From Humulus lupulus (lineage: Eukaryota > Streptophyta > Magnoliopsida > Rosales > Cannabaceae), in contig NC_084799.1 of assembly GCF_963169125.1 (NCBI RefSeq), forward strand, positions 67,634,143-67,698,142: a DNA stretch of 64,000 bases. Direction: 5' to 3'. Below the pieces are notes generated by a model. It searched no databases, had not been told where the DNA came from, and worked only from the letters and a program-made list of their open reading frames with translations. Shown here piece after piece: positions 32,723 to 42,995 of the stretch. How positions within the stretch are numbered: the stretch's first letter is position 1; every line of letters begins with the position of its first letter. A program made the position numbers and the translations under genes.

Positions 32723-34692
32723 TGATGGACCCAAAATGAGTATGTTTTAAAAATTTATACTCGCAAGCGCACGAATCGTATATGGAATATAGTGTTCGTG
32801 TAAGCACGATATCGAACCCAAAGGAGTTGTCTAAAATCAAAAAGAAAACTATTTTAAACCAAAATTAATAAATTCTAACCTAGCTCCAAAGATTGATGAG
32901 ATTTAATGTCATGAATATAAAATAAAATATTTAAAATAAAGCATTTTAAGAGAATGAAAATAACTCAATAATGATTTGAAAATAAGTGTTAAAAGAAAAG
33001 ATTATTAAGATACTAGAATCCACAAAATGTAAGTTTAATAATATTTATTAGTATATTGATTCCCAAGTTTTAGTGATAGTTAAAATAATTCAAACTATCA
33101 TTTTCCAAATAGATTTATAATTTTAAGCACAAATTACTTCTAAAAAGATAGGATTTTTCTTCACTTTTCAAAAATTATAATTTCAAAGTATTTAATGTGA
33201 ATCAACCTAATGAAAAAACAAAAAATCAAATAACATTATTTATAAGACAAAATATAATAGTTTTGTTCTAAGCATGGATGTGTACAATTTAATGACACAT
33301 CTTACATAAAGAATATTATATTTTTGCAAAATGAAGAACAAAGTGCATATTATCTAACAATCCAAAATATGAGATATTAAAGATGAAAGACATATATGAA
33401 GAAGAAAAATCCATAAACTTTGTTGCACTACAAGGGAAATCAACATACAACAAAAATATTACCTAGTTACAAGTTGCTTCATCATGATCTTAATAATCTT
33501 ATGAAAAAGATTAGAAGCACATAACTAGAGTAGAAATTACAAAATAAATGACATACATACTTGCAAATGCTCTTGAAAAACCCAAAATGGAAGAGAGAAT
33601 GGTAGAGAGAAAATAGGAGAAAAGAATATGGTAACCAAAAATTAAGCACCCCAAATATGGTCTTGAAATTCCATATTTATAGCCAAAATGAGATTATTAA
33701 AATAATCAATTTAAATTAATTAAATTGATTAGATTAATTAAATCAAATAAATATGATATGTAGAGGTAAATTATAAGGTGTAATGATGATGTTGTGGTGA
33801 AAAATGTGTAGAAAAATGGGTAAAAAGTTGGCATTTTGGACATAGGGGACATTGTGGGCTCAAGATGATTGTTGGTGGCTGGTTGGGTGGCTGGGCAGGC
33901 GGTTGTGCCGTGTCTTGGGCTGGGGTGGCAGGTGGTTTCGGCTGGGCTTGTTTACTGGGTCGAATGGCTGGCAGCTGAGGAAGACTGATCGTGGGCTGAA
34001 GTGGTGGGCTGCTGAAGGTGGCATTCTTGTTGATGAGGGACTTGTTGCTGCTGAGTGAAGGCTAAATGGAGGAGCTGGTGAGGTGGATAGCAGGCGTACG
34101 GCTTGCTGCTAGAAGGTTGACCGTTGAAGTGGAGATGGAAGGAAGGGATAGTCTTCGGCTGGCTGGGTGATTGATGTTGGGTCGGCTGGGATGTGGCAAT
34201 GGCTGAGGAGCAGCAAAGAAGAGGGCCTGGAGTTGGGCCTGGGAAATGGCCAGCAGGCTTGGTGGAGTGAATGCCATTTTCTTTTAAATTTGCCACTTTT
34301 TTCTTTCTTTTCTTTACTTTTCAAAGCCCAAAAAATATACAACTTACTCCCTACAAAATAAACATAAATCAAATCAAAATAAAATATTTTCAACTATAAA
34401 ATAAATCATATTAATTCATTGAAGATATTAATTAAAACTTAATTTAATTTAAACATTAAAGCTCAAAATTGCATCTTTTTACTCCTAACTTAAAAATATT
34501 AATTTTAAATAATTAAACTATAACATAAAACAATAAAATATCTATAAAAACATATAAAAATCTAGAAAACTACAATAAGACTAATAAATTAAAAATTACT
34601 TAAGAACTTAATATTTTAATTAAAAACCCAAGAACTAAGCAACAATTAGCATATAAAATATGGTAAAATAACTCTATTTTGTAGAGTTATCA
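32723..34692 (-). mobile_element. Athila-like solo LTR nested in LTR B
   Basis: On the minus strand this 1970-bp unit starts TGATAACTCTACAAAATAG, folding back as AACTCTACAAAATAGAGTT, and ends CATTTTGGGTCCATCA. Flanks are AGTAA and AATAA, a 5-bp duplication with one G/A difference. Near its 3' end is ATTCGTGCGCTTGCGAG, a phrase typical of Athila-type LTR ends. A minus-strand TATAAATAT is at 33673-33681. A GC-richer patch at 33840-34280 yields short ORFs on both strands that have no recognisable domain. Confidence 0.75.
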
Positions 34693-35099
34693 AATAACGA
34701 GAACTCAAACCTAAGGGCTCGAGATTGATCCTACTACTTGGTTTAGTAGAGTTCGACGTCTCGGAGGCTAGGATTAGGTCCGGAAGCCTTTATTCGCTCA
34801 TTACTAATGGGATTTTGTACTTGGTTGTGACTGGGTTATCACTAGGAGCTCGGAACCGGGATCGTGCTCGAGGGTCGTTCATTCTTAACCTATGCTTGGA
34901 ATAAATGTAAGAAAATTGTACCCGTATGTGATACATGTGATTATGGCTTGGCCCAAATTGTTAAATAGGAGGATGAATAGGTCATGAACACCCGAGAATG
35001 TGCATGATTCTGATTATGCTTTTGATCGTTGATTAAGCATGCTAAATGCTTTGTATTTGGATATCTGATATATGATATATATGCTTGTCTGCATTATTT

Positions 35100-35600
35100 G
35101 GTTTAGAAAGGCTTGACTTATGATTCAAGGACAGCAATATTGTTGAGCGTTGGTCGCAAACCATTGACTTATAAGTCAAGGGCGGCAATAGCACACTAAG
35201 CGCTGGTCGTTTTGGTTAAGCTAACCAGGAGCGCATCATACACTTTTTCGACCCAATGGTCATGGAAAAACTCAGCGCCAGGTATGCTAAGCCAGCTCCA
35301 AGGCTGGTTATATAGAGGATAGGGCAAAGGGCCAAGGGGTGACTTATTAATCTCATATCCCAGAGCTGGGCCCCGGACTTGACCCATTAGTCAAGAATGC
35401 AATTAGCACGTTGAGTGCTGGTCAAAAGCATTGACTTATAAGTCAAGGATGAAAATAGCGTTGAGCGCTAGTTGAAAAACATTAACTTATAAGTCAAGGG
35501 CAACAATAGCACGCTGAGTGCTGATCGAAAGAATTGACTTATAAGTCAAGGCCGACAATAGCATGCTGAGCGTTGGTCGATATGGTTATGCCTAATCAGG
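35100..35600 (+). repeat. Expanded tandem repeat with palindrome TTGACTTATAAGTCAA in LTR B
   Basis: About six units of 55-60 bp, some separated by other LTR sequence, each have the 16-bp palindrome (or a one-base variant) followed by GGGCGGCAATAGCACGCTGA and GCGCTGGTCG. The LTRs of III have a single copy (near 29212 and 44098), so the unit was amplified in the B lineage. Confidence 0.75.
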
Positions 35601-36349
35601 AGCGTGACATACACTTGATCGACCTATTAGTCATGGAAAATTATAGCGTTGGGTACGCCGGTCTAGCTCCAAGGCTGGTTATATAGAGGATAGGGCAAAG
35701 GGCCCCGGGTTGACTCATTAGTCCCATACCCTAGGGCACTGAGCCCCAGTATGATTTATTAATCATGTATTAAAGCGTTGAGCCCCAGTATGATTCATTA
35801 ATCATCTATCTTGGGCTATTGGCCGCATATGATGTTGTAGTCATTTATATGAATAGTATGCATGCATGAGTAGGGTTATTATTGCTAGACATACTTATTA
35901 TGATTTGGTAACATGTTGTTGACTACTTATGAGCATGTTTAAGTTTTCTTGCTGAGCCTTGGCTCACAGGTGCTTTGTGGTGCAGGTAAGGGGAAAAGAA
36001 AGCTGGACCATCCTTGAGTTGGAGAGCATAGGTGATGATGTGTACATATGCGGCTGCTCGACCACCACAGCCAAGGTTTTAAAGAGGAACTAGGGTCAAA
36101 CCCTATTTTTCCATTTGGGTCGGATGTTTGTAACTTTTCAATTGTAGTTAACCTTTTTAAATGTATTTTGGGATCCCATGTATGGAAGTAAATGTTTTAG
36201 TGAAACGGTTCTTTTGACCAAAAATTTTAACCCAAAACTATTAATCACGTTTAGTTACACGATTATGGCCAAATGACTCGTTTAGCTAGTGTAGCACTAT
36301 TTAAAATACACAGTGTAACAATCCCTAAGTAGTATGGAATTACACAGAT

Positions 36350-37030
36350 TGGCTGCCAGGGTGGCGGTGAGACCTGGAAGGAATTCCAAGAGTATACTCG
36401 GTGCAGGAGGCGCCATATTGGGGAATGTCGGGCGAAGGCCTATTTCGTCTGTGGGAGTGTGGGACACTTGAAGATGAATTGCCTGAAAGCCAGAAAGGAA
36501 GATCCCAAGAAGGTGGACAGCCTGACGCCAGCTCGGGTATTCACCTTGACCCAGGCGGAGGCCGAGGCTAGTCCCTCGGTGGTTACAGGTCAGCTTTCTA
36601 GCGTTGGGACCCTTTATACTATTTTGATTGAGTCAGGTGCTACGCACTCTTTTATTGCTAATAGGAATATGGATGGACTGTGTAGGCCATATGACTATTA
36701 TCCTGTGGTTTTTGGTACCATGCTGCCTGCTGGGGAGTTCGTGGTTTCCAAGAGATGGGTTAGATCACTACCAATGATAGTGGATGGCAAGGAGTTGTCA
36801 GTTGACTTGATAGAGTTGGCTATGACCGACTTTGACATAATTCTGGGTATAGACTAGTTGGAGAAGTCTGGGGCAATGATAGATTGCAAAAAGAAGATGG
36901 TAACTTTTGAGCCTGAGGGTGAGGACCCTTTGTATTCGTTAGCACTGTGCATGGACCTCCTATACCTATGATATATGTACTTAGTGCTAGAGACCTATTG
37001 CAGTGGGGATGCATGGGATTCTTAGTTAGC
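36350..37030 (+). pseudogene. Element III gag C-terminus and protease
   Basis: Gag resumes after solo LTR B with the cysteine-rich stretch CRRRHIGECRAKAYFVCGSV and GHLKMNC, a chromovirus zinc knuckle (36402-36482). VDSLTPARVFTLTQAEAEA then leads to the protease site LIESGATHSFIA (near 36630), where Glu replaces the catalytic Asp. LIELAMTDFDIILGID (near 36810) is the second protease block and is followed by a TAG at 36856. Beyond it the frame is broken by several stops up to about 37050. Confidence 0.8.
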
Positions 37031-37050
37031 ATGGTAGAACCACTCAGGTC

Positions 37051-38340
37051 GTGTCAGTGGGACCAGGACAGACCAGATTAGTGTGTGAGTTTCTTGATGT
37101 ATCTCCAGAGGATCTGGCAGGGTTACCTCCACACAGGGAAATAGAGTTTGTGATTGAATTGGCGTTAGGGACAGAGCCAGTGTCTAGGGCACCTCATAGG
37201 ATGGCTCCAGCAGAGTTGAAGGAACTAAAGGTTCAATTACAAGAGTTACTAGACTTGGGATTTATCAGGCCCAGTTTCTCTCCATGGGGCACACCATTTA
37301 TTTTTGTTAAGAAGAACAATGGTTCTCTGAGGATGTGTATCAATTATAAAGAACTGAACAAGTTGACTATCAAGAATAGGTATCCTCTGCTAAGGATTAA
37401 TGATCTATTTGATCAATTACAAGGTAGGACGGTATTCTCCAAGATAGATCTTCGATCTGGTTATCACCAGTTGAGGATCAAGGAGGAAGATATACCAAAG
37501 ACAACTTTTCACACCAGGTATGAGCATTTTGAGTTTTTGGTAATGTCATTTGGACTGACTAATGCCCTAGTAGCATTTATGGATCTGATGAATAGGGTGT
37601 TCTAATCTCAGATTGGTACTACAGAGGCTAAGAGAACACAAGATGTATGTGAAATTCAAGAAGTGTGAGTTATGGTTGCCACAGGTGACTTTCTTAGGTC
37701 ACTTAGTCATTAAGGATGGAATTATGGTGGATCCAACGAAGATTGAGGCGGTCTGAGATTGGCCAAGGCCGAAGAATGCTTTAGAGATCAGAAGTTTCTT
37801 GGGATTGGCAGGTTATTAAAGACGCTTTGTGGGGGGGTTTTCCAAGATTGTGTCGCCATTTACTGAGTTGACACACAAGAATAATAAGTTCATATGTTAA
37901 GACAGGTGTGAAGACAGTTTCCAGAGACTGAAGAATAATTTGATCACCGCTCCAATTCTGAGTCTTCCTATAGATCAGGACAAGTTTGTGGTTCATTGTG
38001 ACTTGTCCAAGAAGAGTCTTGGTTGTGTCCTTATGCAGAAAGGGATGGAGATTGCCTATGCATCACGTCAACTGGAGGAGTTTGAGTTGAGCAAAGGTAC
38101 CTCACACATGATCTGGAACTTGCAGCAGTGGTTTTTGCACTGAAGGTGTGGCGGCACTACTTATATGGTGAAAAGTGTGAGATATACACATATCACAATA
38201 ATTTGAAATAATTCTTCTCCCAGAAGGATTTGAACATGAGGCAGAGGCGTTGGTTAGAGCTGGTGAAGGATTATGATTGTGAGATCCTTTATCACCCTGG
38301 GAAAGCCAACGTGGTAGCAGATGCCTTAAGCTAGAAGGGT
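37051..38340 (+). pseudogene. Element III reverse transcriptase and RNase H, catalytic box deleted
   Basis: RT starts [20 protein letters not shown] and is open for 184 codons through [20 protein letters not shown] (37545-37602). There the normal continuation with the F/Y-x-D-D box is missing. The next homologous residues are LQRLREHKMYVKFKKCELWL, so roughly 30 residues including both catalytic Asp were deleted. DGIMVDPTKIEAV follows. RNase H is visible as FVVHCDLSKKSLGCVLMQKG and [10 protein letters not shown] (near 37990-38090), then [18 protein letters not shown] sequence with stops. It cannot be active. Confidence 0.85.
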
Positions 38341-38864
38341 CTGAGACAGTTCTATAGTGCCAGGCAAATATCTAGAGAGTTGGCTGAGGATATGACTAGG
38401 GCAGGTAATGAGCAAGTGGTGGGCCAATTAGCCAACATCACCCTGCAGTATACTCTTTTGGAGAGGATTAAGGAGAAGCAGTTAAGTGACCCACAGTTGG
38501 GAAAGGTCAGAGGGGACGTCCTAGTTAGAGTAGCTAAGGACTGCACAGTGTCAGACATTGAGACACAAGGATCGGATCTGCGTTCTAATGGACACTGGGA
38601 TCAGACGGGATTTCTGGATGAATCTCATACTACCCCTTATTCTCTACATCCAGGCACCACGAAGATGTACCAGAATCTGAAAGTTTTATATTGATAGCCT
38701 GTGATGAAGAAGGACGTGATTGAGTAAGTGACAAGGTGTCTGGCGTGTCAGCAGGTCAAGGCAGAGCATCAGAGACCAGCAAGGCTGTTGCAACCTCTGG
38801 ATATCCCAGAGTGGAAGTGGGAGGCCATCACAATGGATTTCGTGGTAGGATTGCCCAGGACAGT
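38341..38864 (+). pseudogene. Element III integrase, N-terminal part
   Basis: SLHPGTTKMYQNLKVLY (near 38640) carries the zinc-binding His, and [20 protein letters not shown] (near 38740) the Cys pair. The core begins [18 protein letters not shown] with the first catalytic Asp (38835-38864). Two stops follow LKVLY, and another lies near 38725. The frame is cut by solo LTR C after the target ACAGT (38860-38864). Confidence 0.85.
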
Positions 38865-41282
38865 TGTAACGACCCAAAATTACTAATAAGGCTTAAGGGC
38901 CTTGATTAGTGTGCCGGAAGGGCATAATTGGAGGTTATATGAATTAATGGTGAGAAGGCATGTTTATGAGTATTGAATAAGCATGCAGGCCCTGTTTGGC
39001 TGGTAAGAGCATAATTGTAATTTTGGCCCATTAGGGCATAAACGTGATTATTTGTGATAAACTGTTGAGACCACATTATTATGTGGATATATGTGTTTGC
39101 AGCTTTCGGCACGAGGCGATCCTAGGGAGCAAGTAGCGGGAAAGTCACAACGGGACCCAGTACTTGACTTGGGACAAGTCAAGGGGTACTTCAGGTGTTA
39201 AGTGCTTATTTGGGTTATCTGGTTATGGAAATAAATAATTGGAGATATATTTGAGGTTAGGAAGCTTAGGTGGGAATACTGGGGAATTTTACCATTTTGC
39301 CCTCGGGGACGTTTTCAGTACCTTGAGCCTCGGGATTGACTTAATCAGTTAAGGATAGATAAGAAAAAATTTATAAAGTGGTAGAACAAGGCCAACCGAC
39401 CTTCTTCCTCTCTCTCTCTCTCTTTCTCTCTGAAAGGAACCACAGAAATAAGAGGAGATTGGCTGGAAATTCAGAGAAATTGAGCTGAGACTTTGGAGAT
39501 TAGCTCAGAGTTAGCTAAAGGATCTAATCAAGAGTTAAGGTAAGTTCTCAGTTTCATCCTTGGTGGTTAAATTATGTGTATATAGCTGAGTTTTAAGTGT
39601 TTATGGGTTTTGGAATTAAAGGTTGAATTTGGGCAGAAAGCTTGGGAGTTAGCTCAGTGAGTGTTTGGAGGATGGATTCTTCAATGAAGGTAAGCTCCAA
39701 TTTGTGATATAGTGTTTGAATTCTGGGTTTTCTGACTGGTTTTGGAGTTCTTGAGTGTGTGGGTTTTAGAAATTAAAATGGTGTTTTTATGGGTTTCTAG
39801 ACTAGATTTCTGTTGGCTTATGTTGCTGAAATCGTGCTAAAGTGTTTGTGATAATTGGAGTATAGTAGTGGGATGGTTATGGGTGGTTTTGAGTGAGGTT
39901 TGGGTGTTAAAAATGGTGATTTTTCTAGGCTCAAAGGGGTTGGGCCGCGGCATAGTTCTTGGTGTGTCGCGGCCCTCTGAGGCTGATGGGTGCTGGAGAT
40001 GGAGGGCAGGCCGCGACATGGGGTTTGTAGGGCCGCGACCCATGTCAGTTTCTGGGTGAGGTTGAGCCTCTGTTTGGGGCCATGCCGTGGCATAGAGGGG
40101 CTTGAGCCACGGCCCTTAAGGATATTTGTGTTTTTTGGTTTTTAAGCGTGGGAACCTAACCTAGGGTGCTCGGGATCGAACCCACTACCGTGTTTGGTGG
40201 AATTCGATGTTCCGGAGGCTAGAACTCTATCCGAAAACCTTTATACAATTATTGATGGAATTCTGTATCATGGTTGTGACTAGGTTTACGCTTGGGCTCG
40301 GGGCAGGATCATGCTCGGGGGTCGTCTTTCTTCATCAAAGCACTTGGAAATAAAGGTAAGTAAACTGCACCTGTATATGTGGATAGGATGGGACTAAGTG
40401 TTCGTTTGTATGCATTGTTATATGATTATGATAAACCATGTGAGCATGTTGGGACTAAGATTTCCCTATAATTGTATGAATGTGATGAGATGGGATTATG
40501 CCATGGGGACATGTGATAAATGGCCTAAGAGTGCCGAAATCAATATTTGCGCACAGAGCACGGCTCGACCACTGGTAGCTGAGGACAGCTTAATAGTCAC
40601 TAAGCTCGGCTTAAGCGGGCCGGAGTTAGTGGGGTGAGCACTGGGCTTGGCCTAAGCGAGCCAACGTTGTTGCTTGACGTGCATACTTTTGTTAATTGTT
40701 GTGTATGATATGTTGAATATCTGGAACTAGATCATTGGTTATTAACTGAAGTCCTGGATTGAATGAGTGTTATGGCTTGCTGGGTAATTGAAAAATGTCT
40801 TGTAAATCATTTGGTTATGCTTTGTGAACTACTTAGTTGTTGATATTGATTGTAATATGATGTTATGTTTTCTTGCTGGGCCTTGGCTCACGGGTGCTAT
40901 GTGGTGCAGGAAAAGGCAAAGGTAAGAAGGTTCAACCATGGGTTGGAGAGTTCTAGGGGCGAGGTGTACATTGTCAACTGCTCGGCCGCCATGGTCGAGG
41001 GTTTGTACAGGGACGGAAACCTAAAATGTGTATTTTTCCATTAGAGTGGCTTGACTATTTATAAGATTTGGAAATTCTGTAATTACGTTATTTAAACCCT
41101 GATTTGGGATCTCATGTACCAAACATTTATTTTAATGAAAATTATTCGTTTATCTCCAAAATCTTTTAAACCTAACCTGCTTATGTCATTAGATTCACAT
41201 TTTTATTTAAATGACTTGATTAGCAAGTCTCGCACTATTTCAAACACACAGTGTAACGGTCTTGGTTATCCAGTATGTTACA
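38865..41282 (+). mobile_element. Solo LTR C inserted in element III integrase
   Basis: It starts TGTAACGACCCAAAATTAC and ends CAGTATGTTACA. It is flanked by ACAGT (38860-38864) and ACAAT (41283-41287), a 5-bp duplication with one G/A change. The integrase reading joins PRTV to GQHDS across it. The 2418-bp LTR has four GC-rich GGCCGCGG-type motifs (39941-40045) and the conserved block at 40875-40915, where the donor-like GTAAG is changed to GAAAA. Confidence 0.9.
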
Positions 41283-42294
41283 ACAATGGGCAGCACGATT
41301 CAATTTGGGTCATTATGGATCAGTATACGAAATCAGCTCACTTTCTACCAATGAGAACAAACTACACTGTTGACCAGTATGCAAATCTCTATGTGAGAGA
41401 GATAGTTCGCCTTCATGGGACTCTGAGGTCTATTGTGTATGATAGGGACTCTATCTTTACTTCCAAGTTTTGGGCAAGTTTGTAGAGGGTGATGGGTACA
41501 CAGCTAAATTTTAGTACAGCTTATCATCCTCAAACTGATGGTCAGTCTGAGAGGACTATCCAGATATTGGAGGACATGCTTAGAGCATGTGTATTGGAAT
41601 TTGAAGCGCCTGGAGCAAATATTTTCCTCTGATAGAATTTTCCTATAATAATAGCTACCAGTCGACTATTGGAGTGGCACCTTATGAGATGTTGTATGGT
41701 AGGAAGTGCAGATCGCCCATTCACTGGGATGAGATGGGTGATAGGAAATATTTGGGTCCTGAGGCAGTTCAGAGGATCACTAAGGCTATTGAAAAGATTA
41801 GAGCTCGGATGCTCGTGTCTCAGAGTAGACAAAAGAGTTATTTGGACCCAAAGCGGAGGAACATGGAGTTCTAGGTGGGAGACTATGTCTTTCTTAGGAT
41901 TTCACCACTGAGAGGGGTGAAGATATTTTTGAAGATGGGCAAGCTGAGCCATAAGTTTGTTGGCCCATTTGAGATCCTAGAGAGGATCGGTCAGGTGGCC
42001 TATAAGTTGGCCTTACCCCCTACACTGTCTAGTCTGCACAACGTATTTCATATTTCCATGCTGAGGAAGTATGTATCAAATGAGACTCATTTATTGAGTT
42101 ACGAGGATCTGGAACTAAAGATAGATTTGTCCTATGAGGAGCAGCCAGTTCATATTTTAGGCATGAAGGACAAGGTCCTGAGGAACAAGACTATACATTT
42201 AGTTAAGGTATTATGGAGGAACAACAAGGTCGAGGAATCGGCCTGGGAGCTGGAGGCAGATATGCAAAATCAGTATCCCGAGCTATTCACGTAA
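41283..42294 (+). pseudogene. Element III integrase C-terminal part and chromodomain
   Basis: Integrase resumes as GQHDSIWVIMDQYTKSAHFL. DRDSIFTSKFW (near 41450) has the second catalytic Asp and [11 protein letters not shown] (near 41540) the Glu. Stops occur at 41483, 41632 and 41872. The clean final frame (41875-42294) contains KLSHKFVGPFEILERIGQVA and LHNVFHISMLRKYV, then a chromodomain-like end PLVKVLWRNNKVEE-type sequence (read here as HLVKVLWRNNKVEESAWELE) and QYPELFT before the TAA. Chromodomains of this clade are thought to direct integration to heterochromatin. Confidence 0.85.
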
Positions 42295-42311
42295 AATCTC
42301 GAGGATGAAAT

Positions 42312-42331
42312 TTGTGTAAGGAAGGGATAGT
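42312..42331 (+). promoter_or_regulatory. Polypurine tract of element III
   Basis: TTTGTGTAAGGAAGGGATAG lies directly before the 3' LTR start. The purine run AAGGAAGGGATAG is the likely plus-strand primer. Confidence 0.65.
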
Positions 42332-42934
42332 TGTAACGTCCCAAATTACCTAATAAGGCTTGGGGCCTTGATTAGGGGGCCAGGATGAAAATTTATGAAT
42401 ATTATATGTTTATGTGATATATATATATCGATGCGTTTAATTGTGTGATTATGTGAGTTATATGATAATATGACTAGATATGCATGTTTAGGTGTATTAA
42501 ATATACATGTGGGTGCATTTCTTATTATAAGAACAATTTTCGTAATTTGACATGTTATGGGTATATTTGGCATATATGTGTTATATGTGTGAGACCACAT
42601 TACTATATGGATAAATCTAGGTTACTCGGCACGAGACGATCCTAGGGAGCAAGTTAGCTGGAAAGTCACAACGGGACCTAATACCCAACTCGGGGCGAGT
42701 CAAGGGGTATTTTGGGTATCTAGTACATTATCGGGTTATCGGGTAACAGGAATGAATATTCGAGGATATATTTAGTATTAGTGAGATTAGGATGGAATTC
42801 CGGGAGTTTTCACCATTTTGCACTCGGGGACGTTTTTGGTACCCTGAGCCTCGGGATTTTCTTAAGGTTACTTAGAGTCTGAATAAACCTCACAAAACAC
42901 AAAAAAAAAAAAAAAACAAAGGAAACGATCAACA

Positions 42935-42995
<61 letters not shown>

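Larger units (their letters stand above)
31551..36344 (+). mobile_element. Solo LTR B inserted in element III gag
   Basis: It starts TGTAACGTCTCAAATTACC and ends TAGTATGGAATTACA, with a perfect duplication CAGAT (31546-31550 and 36345-36349). It belongs to the same broad LTR type as III, C and E. Removing the nested Athila-like LTR leaves about 2.8 kb. It carries an expanded palindromic tandem repeat (35100-35590) and the conserved hairpin/donor block (35951-35990). No internal region remains. Confidence 0.9.

Noticed and set aside
33840..34300. GC-richer patch with overlapping ORFs on both strands, possibly a gene
   Set aside because: It lies inside the Athila-like solo LTR. The ORFs are short and of low complexity (W/G-rich or P/S/Q-rich), and none shows a domain.
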